Assembly: GCA_021234155.1 (NCBI GenBank)
Contig: JAJEKV010000022.1
Span: forward strand, 5,043,852-5,107,851
Direction of reading: 5' to 3'
DNA from: Isoetes taiwanensis
Taxonomy: Eukaryota > Streptophyta > Lycopodiopsida > Isoetales > Isoetaceae
DNA length: 64,000 nucleotides
Each line of letters opens with the position of its first letter. Position 1 is the stretch's first letter. Shown here piece after piece: positions 23,836 to 32,491 of the stretch. The notes beneath the pieces are model-generated. The model did not search any database. It saw nothing but the letters and a program-made list of their open reading frames with translations, and was not told the origin of the DNA. The translations under genes were made by a program, and so were the position numbers.

Positions 23836-24063
23836 CCATTATACACCACACACACAAAAAGAGGGCTTTTGTTGTGAGTCATTGGTTGTTGACCATTATG
23901 CACCACACACACAAAAAAGGGGCTTTTGTTGTGAGCCATTGGTTGTTGCCCATTATGCACCACACACACAAAAAGAGGGCTTTTGTTGTGAGCCATTGGT
24001 TGTTGACCATTATGCACCACACGCACAAAAAAAGGGCTTTTGTTGTGAGCCATTGATTGTTGA
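23836..24063. repeat. 57-bp minisatellite, four copies
   Basis: Copies start at 23836, 23893, 23950 and 24007, with a partial fifth at 24064. Each contains CCATTATGCACCACACACAC, then AAAAAGGGCTTTTGTTGTGA. Because 57 is divisible by three, frames stay open on both strands with a 19-residue period. An A-rich run follows at 24070-24084. Confidence 0.95.
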
Positions 24064-24569
24064 CCATTGGAAAAAAAAAAAAAAAGGCTAAAATCAATGG
24101 TTCAGAAATGGTGCACTCTAGATGTACGCATTAGTACATCCATTTGAATACATCACAAAATCATAGGAAAACCTTAGTAAAAATCGTACAAAAACACAAA
24201 GAAAACCCCCTGTTATTATGTTACATATTTGTTGTGGATATTTTGCAACATCCTCAATTATCTTGAAATTAGAAAGATCTACTATAATTGCTTCAATTTG
24301 AATATGCAAATGTTCAAATATTATAATATTTTCACATCTACAACATTCTAAAATAAGTAATATGAAGAAAGCAATATCTCAAGCTTACATTGTCGCACTT
24401 CCAACAATGTAGAAAAGCATTGCACATGATAATATTAAAGGAAATCATTAAACATTGTACTGATATAAATTTTTGCCCTTCATATCTTTATTATAAATCC
24501 ATCATTATCTTTATTAGTTTTGAGCTTGCGCCTGACAAGAAGCCCAGCAACGCTGGGCACTTTTTCTAG

Positions 24570-26960
24570 TTACTAACATAAAAGAAAAAAAAAATGGTCC
24601 TTTACTCCATCAATTTAGCATATTCCTAAACAATGCAACCCAGCTAACAACCAAACAACAAAGAATCTAGCCTCTAAGCCCACACAACCATTAAACGCAC
24701 CTAAGCAAACACAAGCTTAGTGCCACCAAACATCCTTATAGGCTACAAAACATCTCAACCTATCAAATCTGCACTAACAAATCCTATTATACCTGCAAAT
24801 GTCAGAGCCCAACCCCACATCTATATTATTCTATAAACCAGGACTAGGCTTATGCAATGTTGCCGAACAAGCAACCACCTAAAACCAATAGTAAAGGCCA
24901 CAGAAACAATTATTGTATAATCTCTGTTCTTACATAGACATTGAATTATGGTTTTGAAGGTAACTCTTCTAGCCTTGAAATTCTTCTCATAGTTCAGTAT
25001 GAACTCCAAGCTTGATTATTTTAGTACACAATCTCTTGCACTAGAATGTTCACCTAGATGATCCCCCACTTTCTCCCCTTTCCATCTATTGTGCCAACCA
25101 TTGGTATATATTCAATTACAAAAGACAAATATTCATTTATGTTTACCTTTAATCTCGGAATTCCATAGCTTGCACATTTACAAAAGTACTCAAATTCTTT
25201 AATGTCTTGTCAAACAAACGCTATTGTATTGTGTGTGTACTGCATTACAATTTCGAAATCCAAAAATCACAAAACAATAATAAATAATTAAAAGCACGGA
25301 TCATTCTCTGCATCAAGAAAAGCCTCCATTTTCTCCACTCATTCTTGAATAGCATCCAGATCCATTACTATGCAGATCAATCATAACTTCAGTAGCTGCT
25401 TGATATAAATCTGTATAGAAGATTCTAATGCTCGTGTTGGTTAATTTGCAGGCGCTCAAGTGTGGCAAACAACATACCATTGCGTAACATAGAAACTTCA
25501 TTGTAGGCATTTACGGCAGCAAGGATCTGCCAAAGAAGAAGCAGCACAAAAATAAGAAAAATATGAAGAAGAATGCATTGAAGAACCTCAACTTAGTGCT
25601 GGGGATCTCATGTGAAGAAATCAAGAAAATGTGGTCCAAGAAAGTAACAAAGAAAAGAGATTAAAGCAGTAGATTGTGAAAGGATGCATTACCCCAATAG
25701 TAGCCGGATCATTTTTCACATGGACTTTGCTTAGATTGAGGTTTATATTTAACAGAGAGGATCGATAATCATTATGGCCTGCAAATATGGCATATAGGCC
25801 ATGTTCAAAATATTCTGGATCCGCAATTCTTGCAGTGCTGGGTCTGTATAAGCGATTATTCTTTTTTGATTTGTACAAACCTAAATTGCAATTTATAATA
25901 ACACCAGAAATAATACTGATCAGTGTGGGATTTCATGCATAAAGCACCGACTTCTGAAAAAGCCATCCAATGTCGGAAAGGGCTTCAGATGAAAACAAAG
26001 ATGAAGTAGCAACTTCAGATAAAGACAATGATGGCGTAGCAACCTCTGCCATACCAAATGGCTAATGAATAATCTGCCAACAAATTGATGACGTGCAGTA
26101 AAGCAGGCCCAATTCATAGTGAAGACTACCCAGACGAAGAAGTGCAGTGCAGATTTTTTCATGCCGTAGCGAACAGAAAACCATACCTCAAAAAACAAGG
26201 GCAAAATTTCTGTGAGATATAAACTTACATGATAATTAACTACTTTTTGCACATACAACAGGTTACATAATTTTTCCCACCAAATCCAACATAGTAACGC
26301 AAAACGAATATTATCCAATGGCATTTAGCGGTGAATGGAAGTTCAGACAGCCCTGGTTGATGTAGCCATGTAATAGATAAATTGCTGAAGTATGTATAAT
26401 AAGAACCAGGTCACTTGAACATGTCCGATCGCAGAGGTTAAACCACAGACTTGGCTACTTGCAATACTCTTTCCACTTCACACAGATGGTGATGTATGAA
26501 TTTCTCAAACTTACAAGACTCTTCTTTTGATGTGAACACATTATTCAAGGACTCCTACTTCGACTCCTTTGTCTATACTTGGGTGGCAAAGGACTCCTAT
26601 CAAACATTATCACCAAGCATTAAGACCATCAATTACAAAAGCATAATCAAAGCAACATACTTATTGACTACCATTATATATTTGATCATTGTATTATGGC
26701 TTCTCGACCATTGAATAAGGGCACATCTGGCAGCATATTCCCTATCCATAAATCCAGAGCGTGCAAAGCGGGTCTTTTACAGGTCAAACTGGCCCTTGTT
26801 GACCCGACTTTCAAGGGGACATTATTAAGGCAGAGACCATTGGATAAAGCAGTATTTTTGCTACAATATAGTATAGTATGAAAACAACATGACCAATCAT
26901 TGTATGGCAACACTCCATGAGCCAAGAGCATGAACACCTTAGAATGACACATTATGACAA
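24570..26960. other. no supported gene
   Basis: AT-rich sequence. The longest frame (25920-26324, minus, 134 codons) is Phe/Leu/Cys-rich with no recognised motif and no splice context. No repeats of note were seen. Confidence 0.5.
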
Positions 26961-26964
26961 GAAC

Positions 26965-26983
26965 CTGGGGAATCGAACCCCAG
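26965..26983. other. T-arm-like hairpin
   Basis: A perfect 6-bp stem (CTGGGG/CCCCAG) closes a 7-nt loop AATCGAA. The minus strand reads GGGGTTCGATTCCCC, matching the tRNA TΨC arm and the Pol III B box (GGTTCRANNCC). No matching acceptor, D or anticodon arms lie upstream on that strand, so it is not a tRNA gene. It could be a tRNA-derived SINE relic. Confidence 0.6.
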
Positions 26984-27025
26984 ATAATTCCAAAGCTCAT
27001 GGCTTACCTTGATGTCGCGGTCGGA

Positions 27026-27114
27026 CCATGCATAGGAGCCATCGAACACATGCCATTGACTACCATTCCAAGCTCCAGCTGTCAATGGCATGCATTCGAT
27101 GATCCTATGCATGG
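27026..27114. ncRNA. miRNA-precursor-like hairpin (candidate)
   Basis: A 35-nt left arm (27026-27060, CCATGCATAGGA … ATGCCATTGAC) pairs with a 34-nt right arm (27081-27114) across a 20-nt loop. The arms match except for two short internal mismatches of three bases or fewer. Arm length, small symmetric bulges and compact loop fit a plant MIR precursor. I do not recognise a conserved mature miRNA in either arm. A small MITE with long inverted repeats, or no function, are alternatives. Confidence 0.4.
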
Positions 27115-27151
27115 TTTTCTTCGTTCCCTGGAAGCCAACAAACACGATTTG

Positions 27152-27188
27152 TTAGTGAGCTTGGGGAATTGAACCCTAAGCTCACTAA
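27152..27188. other. 15-bp stem-loop with T-loop-like sequence
   Basis: TTAGTGAGCTT pairs perfectly with AAGCTCACTAA, and GGGG pairs with CCCT inside (one G·U), closing a 7-nt loop AATTGAA. On the minus strand the apex reads GGTTCAATTCC, again a B-box/TΨC match. The fold resembles a tRNA acceptor-TΨC minihelix. It lies about 190 bp from a similar hairpin at 26965. Confidence 0.6.
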
Positions 27189-27189
27189 G

Positions 27190-28255
27190 GAAGATCCCAG
27201 TGTAGTCTCCCTTATGCCCAGGGGCCAAAGCCCTCTGCAAGCCTACAGATGTTAGTAAGGAAATGCAATGAACAAAGCATGAGCAATACATAGCATCAAG
27301 CAACAGAATATCACATATTCATAGACTTTAACCATAATACATGAACATCAAGAGAGGCAAGACCATTAAGTAACCATAGCCAAGGAATTGATAATCCCTT
27401 TTAAAGGATGATGAAGCTATGCAGCGACCGAATGGCCTTCCAAACCATCGATCTTATCCTTCGGGAATCTGGTTCGACCTACAGAGGGCATAATTTCTAT
27501 TTTTGGCCCTTGGGCTTCAAGGGGAGCTCATCAGTTTGCCAGATGATGAAGTATTTAAGAATCCAAGATTGTAGAGCCATCACAGCCATGTGCAAGATCA
27601 GGAATGGCATGAGAAGGCATGGCCTAATTCTGGGCGAGAATGAATCAATTGGCATAGAAGGAGGTAGATGCCCACTGGCTTTAGCCTTTCTGGCAGCCCT
27701 CCTCATAGAAGACATGATGAACAAAGGATGAACAAATGAAAACAGACAAGAAACAGGGCCAGGATGCTAACCTCTGATCTGTGCAGATTGCTCCATCCTT
27801 GTTGCTCACGCAAGCCTGATATACCACATAATACCACTCACAAGACGTCATCCGCAAAAACGGCCAAGCTTGTGCTGGCGACACCTAAACTAACCCATTC
27901 GACACCTGATGCAGCCGGATTAAGCGAAACGACACCTCATGCAGCCGGATTAGCATCCTCCTCAGTCACGCACACCTGCAGCCGCCTCCACGCTCGACCC
28001 AATCCAGATCTCTGAACAAAACACATGCCCCTCCTGCCACGTAGGTTTTCAAAACGCATCCCAGATGCCAGCATTACCAACATACGTATTTGCATACGAA
28101 TACCTGGCCTAACCTTACACAATCATATGTAACAAAACTACCATTTCTGATTGGGGCCATATCATTGACTGGAAACCTTACCCATTCATTACTGGTCTTT
28201 CGCGGTGAGGGGGTGGAGAGTAGCTCATACTTCTTCCTCGACGTGAATAGGGAGA
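27190..28255. other. no supported gene
   Basis: Frames up to 107 codons occur on both strands near 27.4-27.7 kb without a recognised motif. A short direct repeat (CACCT-ATGCAGCCGGATTA) occurs twice at about 27900-27950. Confidence 0.45.
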
Positions 28256-28259
28256 AAGA

Positions 28260-29575
28260 CTATGTCCTTGAGGGCTGAGAGGCTCGCACAAGCACCAAAA
28301 TGTGGAGAAAAATAACATCATCTAATCCTGGACCTTTAAGTTGCATTTCATAGAATAAATCGAGAGCCTCTAATGCATGCCCAATTTTAAGTTGCATTTC
28401 ATAGAATAAATCAAGAGCCCCTAATGCATGCCCAATTTGTAGATATGCTGCAATCATAGTATTCCATGAGACTAAATTCCTTGCTTCCATGCTTTGAAAT
28501 ACGTCCCCAGCATGCTCTAAACTTCCACACTTATTGTACATGTTTAGAAGTGCATTTTCCACAACAACATCTAACTGAAAGCCATTAAATTCTACCATCA
28601 GGTAGAGGAAGTGGGCACATTATCCAGTTGCACACCATCTACCTGCATTTCCCTAAAGAGGATGATAGCATCATTAACAACTGGAAAAAATCGATTGTTT
28701 CCCTATCATACCTTTGCTGCAGACATGCTGCAATAATTGCATTCCAAGATATCACACCCGGCTGGTGCATGTTGGCAAAGGCCACTCGTGCATCTTCTAG
28801 ACTTCCAAAACTGCCATACATGCTCACAAGAGAGTTACCAATAATGAGAGTTGGCTCTGATCTTCTTGAAATAACACATGAATGAATCAATTTTCCGTGT
28901 ATTAAAGCTGTAAGGCTCGTGCATGCCTCAAAGATGCTTATAAAGTTTATATTGACAAACTTCACACTTTCACAATGCATCCGCCTAAATAATGCAAGTG
29001 CGTCCTTGCTATAACCATGCTGGGCAAATGCTGCAAGTATAGCATTCCATGCAACTACATCTGGTTGAGAAATTCTTTCAAAGACCACTTCTGCATTCTC
29101 TATGTTCCTACATTTACCATAGAGATTTACAAGGGCAGCACCCAGCACCCACCATGACATCTGACTCAAGCCCACTGACCATGCTATGAGCATGGACCAG
29201 TTTGCCTTCATGTATAGCCAAAAGCTTTACACATGCATCCAGAATGCATTTTGTACTAGTTTAAGGAAATCTAATGAATTGTTGTCATAACCATGCTGAA
29301 TATATGCTGTGAGCATGACAGTCGAGGAAACAATATCAGAATGCATTATTCTGTCAAACACAGCTCGTGCCTCATCAACACTTTCATTCAATGAGTAAAC
29401 ATTGACAAGTGTTGTTCCCACAAAAGCATCAGATTCAAAGCCATTGCCAATACTGGAAAGATAAACAAATTTAGTCTCTGCTAAGTCTGAGAATGCTTTG
29501 AGGGTGATGACAAGGGTGATCTTATCCGGTTTAACATTTTCTTCAAGCATTGATGAAACAAATGAAGGCTACAAC
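28260..29575 (-). pseudogene. PPR (PLS-type) pseudogene, disrupted
   Basis: Read on the minus strand, three open segments (about 29550-29227, 29211-28639 and 28598-28260) carry consecutive PPR motifs. Examples are VGTTLVNVYSL, LGAALVNLYGKC, VVAWNAILAAFAQHGY, GNSLVSMYGSFGSLEDA, VISWNAIIAAC and VENALLNMYNKCGSLEHA. The segments are separated by frameshifts and stops, and no E or DYW domain follows. A 51-bp tandem duplication (plus-strand starts 28337 and 28388) repeats 17 residues (…LDLFYEMQLK) within one motif. It lies head to head with the open PPR-DYW gene, roughly 0.8 kb apart. It is probably an inactivated editing-factor gene of the same family. Confidence 0.85.
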
Positions 29576-29739
29576 CAAAGCTTTGATTTCTATATTCACT
29601 TTCTCTCTATGACATAAGAGTTCTAGCATCCTCGAACCCATGCCATATCCTGCATCCTCAAGTCTGTTGACCCCTGAAAAACAGCCATACTTCCGACCCA
29701 CCACATCCCACGACATCAGACCCGTAAGCACAGGGCCCA

Positions 29740-30139
29740 GCATTAGATTCGAGCTTCAGTCTGCCCTGCCAGTCACCCAGTTGTAACACCCGCAATCCAC
29801 AACGCACGAAACCGCCAGTTTTCAGGGAATAATGGGTTAGCATATCCTAAGTATATTCTAGCATATACCTAGGATATGCCACAAACCCCATAAGCGACAA
29901 AAGCAACCCAAAAACAAGGACTCTCACTTCACACTAAAGAGTCCGATAAGGTATAGTATACATTTGCCTTCTCGATATTGTCTCTGGATAGGAAGTTCTC
30001 GTAGATTATAGCAGTCAATTTGAGAAGATGGACCTGCTCGTGCTTCCGTCGGTCCCAATCGCCTTCTCTTACATCGATCTTAGACACAAATACTTGGGGG
30101 GAGGAGGACCGTGGCAAGACAGAGGAATGTCGCCACTAA
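29740..30139. promoter_or_regulatory. intergenic region between the two PPR genes
   Basis: Holds the presumed promoter and 5' leader of the PPR-DYW gene; no convincing TATA box was identified. The stretch at 29836-29880 (ATATCCTAAGTATATTC…ATATACCTAGGATATGCC) resembles the 5' part of each 3.2-kb repeat unit near 55140. The plus frame from ATG 30028 reaches GAG at 30156, just before a GTAAGC donor. Confidence 0.35.
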
Positions 30140-30156
30140 ATGTCTCAAATTTTGAG

Positions 30157-30390
30157 GTAAGCACATGTGCTAAATTTTCTTTGATTTATGCACTTTTGGT
30201 TGATAGAGTATTGCTATAGGTAATTCAGCAATCATTCTCTATGACAAGCGATCGAGAAAGCATACGCCATAGCCAGAACAGAATTAGCAAAGATTTTTTC
30301 ACGTAAGGGATATTCTTAAATTATAATGTTTTTCCCATTACAGTAATGTTTAAAGTAATGTTTAAAGTTAATTTTTGTGCTTTCTGCTAG
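30157..30390 (+). other. candidate 5' intron of the PPR-DYW gene
   Basis: The donor is GAG/GTAAGC at 30156/30157 and the acceptor is TTTTTGTGCTTTCTGCTAG ending at 30390. Splicing joins the frame of ATG 30140 (MSQIL) in frame to the long PPR ORF, adding a short N-terminus. Two earlier ATGs (30028, 30126) are in another frame and would act as upstream ORFs. Splice sites are seen; use is inferred. Confidence 0.4.
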
Positions 30391-30439
30391 CAGGCCGTTA
30401 AGAAATCAACTGGATGACTCTCTTAAAGCTGCAGAGATT

Positions 30440-32491
30440 ATGCAAAGGCAAGGGATTTTTATTAGTCATGAGCAGGCCTATTTCCTGTTACAGGAATGCA
30501 CCAAAAACAAAAACCTTGAATATGGTAGGAGAGTGCAGCAATTAATGGTCCATAGTAAACTCGATTCTATTGCGATCTTTGCTGACCATCTCGTTCGCCT
30601 GTTTGCTAGTTGTGGAAGTTTAATTGATGCAAATGAAGCATTCAACAAAATTGCTAGTCCGAGTATATATACATGGAGTGCAGTTATCGATGCTCATGCC
30701 AAGCATGGACAGTGTAACATAGCTGTTGAATTATATAATAGAATGTTAATGTCAGGAGTGCTTGGTGACAAGTACGTCTATGTAGCCGTGCTAAAAGCAT
30801 GTAGCATGGCATCAGCTCTTGAACAGGGAAGGCTATCTCATTCTCAGATGACAAAAAGTGGTCTTCAGTTGGATCTTGCTGTTGGCAATATACTTTTAGA
30901 TATGTATGCCAAATCTGGAAGCCTGGAAGAGGCACTGGATGTGTTCTATACATGGCCGAGTCGAAATGTGGTTTCGTGGAATGCCATGATTGCTGGATAT
31001 GCCCAGCATGGAGAAGGCTTTTCTGCAGTCAAATGTTTTGAAAAGATGTCTCAAAGTGGAGTCAAACCTAATAATGTCACATTCTCAAGCATCTTAAAAG
31101 CATGTGGCATCATTCAGGCCATTGAGCAGGGCAGATGCATGCATGGCAGCATAATCCAAAATGGGCTTCAGAATGATGTGTTTGTTGGAAGTGGGCTTGT
31201 AGATATGTATGTGAAGTGTGAGTGCTTGGAAGAGGCACGGTACATCTTAGACAAGTTACCAAGTAAGAATGCAGTACATTGGGGTGCAATGATTGCAGGC
31301 TATGCCCAGCATGGTGAAGAATTGGCTGCCTTGAATTGTTTTGAAAGCATGCAAAATGAGGGAATTAAACCAGATAAACTTACATACCCAAGTATCTTGA
31401 AGGCATGCGCAGGTATTGGGGCTATAGAGCGGGGTAGGCATATCCACAAGCAGATAAGAAAGGATGGGCTACAACATGATGCGTATGTAGGAAGCATACT
31501 TGTTGACATGTATGCTAAATGTGGCAATTTGGAGGAGGCATGTAAAATATTCCAGTCAATGACGAAACGCGATATGGTGTTATGGGCTGCAATGGTTTCT
31601 GGATATGCCCAATCTGACAATGTCAATTTGGCCGGCCAATGCCTAGAGCAAATGCAACAAGAAGGCATATTTCCTTGCAGAGTAATGTTCACTAGCATTC
31701 TTGCAGCCTGTAGCCGTGCAGGTCTAGTGAATGAAGGCCTTAAATATTTTAGACTTATGACCGAGAATTATGACATCATGCCAGATGATTCTCATTATAA
31801 TTGCATAGTTGATCTCTTTGGCCGAGCAGGTTACTTAAATCAAGCAGTTAATTTACTTCAAAGTAATAGATGTAATATTGTTGGATGGACATCTTTGCTT
31901 AGTGCCTGCAGAACATATGGTATAGTAGATTTAGGGAGACATTGTTTTGATCGAGTTGTTCATTTGGATTCTCACTTTTCTGGTGGATACGTACTTATGT
32001 CGGGCATCTATTCTGATGCTTTCATGTGGCAGAGTGCTGCAGAAATAGAGGAGCGGAGACAACGTGCAGGTGCATGGAAAAAACCTGGGAAGGCATGGAT
32101 TGAGATTAATGACAAGGTGAATGAGTTTATGGTCGGGGACAAAGGGCACCCACAAAGCAGGGAAATATCCGAGACCTTAAAGAGATTAAATAAAGAAGTA
32201 AAGAAGCAAGGGTACACACCAAAACTGGACTTAGTATTACAGAAAATGTCGGACGAGGAGAAGGAAGAGACCTTGTGTGGGCATTGTGAGAGACTGGCCA
32301 TTGCTTTTGGTCTTCTCAATACACATCCAGGTACAACAATCCGCGTCACAAAAAACCTAAGAGTGTGCTCAGATTGTCATAGTGTGACCAAGCTCATCTC
32401 TCAAATTGAAATGCGGGATATTATAATACAGGATGCATATAGGTTGCACCATTTCAGAGATGGCATATGTTCTTGTGGGGATTACTATTGA
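30440..32491 (+). CDS. PPR protein, PLS class with E and DYW domains (RNA editing factor)
   Basis: A single open frame of 683 codons from the first in-frame ATG. It opens with an L-type motif (FLLQECTKNKNLEYGRR), then runs through about a dozen P, L and S motifs (SWNAMIAGYAQHGE, GSGLVDMYVKC, PSILKACAGIGAIERGR). E/E+ motifs follow (KKPGKAWIEI, GDKGHPQSREI, QGYTPKL) and then a DYW deaminase domain. In this numbering the zinc/catalytic signature is H615-x-E617 (HCE, usually HSE) with C643-x2-C646. The C-terminal HHF and C677-x-C679 are also present. The protein ends DYY instead of DYW. Such proteins bind organellar transcripts and deaminate C to U in mitochondria or plastids. The frame stays open upstream to 30377 without an ATG. 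A GTAAGC donor at 30157 and a TTTCTGCTAG acceptor at 30390 suggest a 5' intron, so the true N-terminus, which should hold a targeting peptide, is uncertain. Confidence 0.9.
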   Translation: MQRQGIFISHEQAYFLLQECTKNKNLEYGRRVQQLMVHSKLDSIAIFADHLVRLFASCGSLIDANEAFNKIASPSIYTWSAVIDAHAKHGQCNIAVELYNRMLMSGVLGDKYVYVAVLKACSMASALEQGRLSHSQMTKSGLQLDLAVGNILLDMYAKSGSLEEALDVFYTWPSRNVVSWNAMIAGYAQHGEGFSAVKCFEKMSQSGVKPNNVTFSSILKACGIIQAIEQGRCMHGSIIQNGLQNDVFVGSGLVDMYVKCECLEEARYILDKLPSKNAVHWGAMIAGYAQHGEELAALNCFESMQNEGIKPDKLTYPSILKACAGIGAIERGRHIHKQIRKDGLQHDAYVGSILVDMYAKCGNLEEACKIFQSMTKRDMVLWAAMVSGYAQSDNVNLAGQCLEQMQQEGIFPCRVMFTSILAACSRAGLVNEGLKYFRLMTENYDIMPDDSHYNCIVDLFGRAGYLNQAVNLLQSNRCNIVGWTSLLSACRTYGIVDLGRHCFDRVVHLDSHFSGGYVLMSGIYSDAFMWQSAAEIEERRQRAGAWKKPGKAWIEINDKVNEFMVGDKGHPQSREISETLKRLNKEVKKQGYTPKLDLVLQKMSDEEKEETLCGHCERLAIAFGLLNTHPGTTIRVTKNLRVCSDCHSVTKLISQIEMRDIIIQDAYRLHHFRDGICSCGDYY

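Larger units (their letters stand above)
17967..24569 (+). mobile_element. probable Helitron, about 6.6 kb, with captured gene fragments
   Basis: The left end is A/TCTATCTATATC followed by an AT-rich run (TATATATAGTAATAAAAGC) and CGGCCGTTGAT, a layout typical of plant Helitron 5' ends. The right end is the hairpin GCCCAGC-AAC-GCTGGGC (24542-24558), spacer ACTTTTT and CTAG (24566-24569) before T. Insertion between A and T with no target-site duplication fits rolling-circle elements. No Rep/helicase frame was seen, so it would be non-autonomous. The interior holds leucine-rich-repeat fragments (20010-20709), a LINE-like tail, a MITE and a minisatellite. The 3' end is well supported. The pairing of this 5' end with it is inference. 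Confidence 0.55.

Noticed and set aside
23836-24063. CRISPR-like array
   Set aside because: Copies are contiguous with no unique spacers, and the DNA is plant nuclear; it is a minisatellite.
25920-26324. 134-codon minus-strand ORF
   Set aside because: Composition-driven hydrophobic frame without motif, splice context or repeats.
26965-26983. tRNA gene
   Set aside because: Only a T-arm-like hairpin is present; no acceptor, D or anticodon arms could be paired around it.
30377-30440. GTG start of the long PPR ORF
   Set aside because: Nuclear plant genes do not normally start at GTG; a 3' splice site lies within this stretch, so ATG 30440 or a spliced upstream ATG is more likely.
31300-31698. 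132-codon minus-strand ORF inside the PPR gene
   Set aside because: Shadow of the PPR coding strand; PPR repeats commonly leave open antisense frames.
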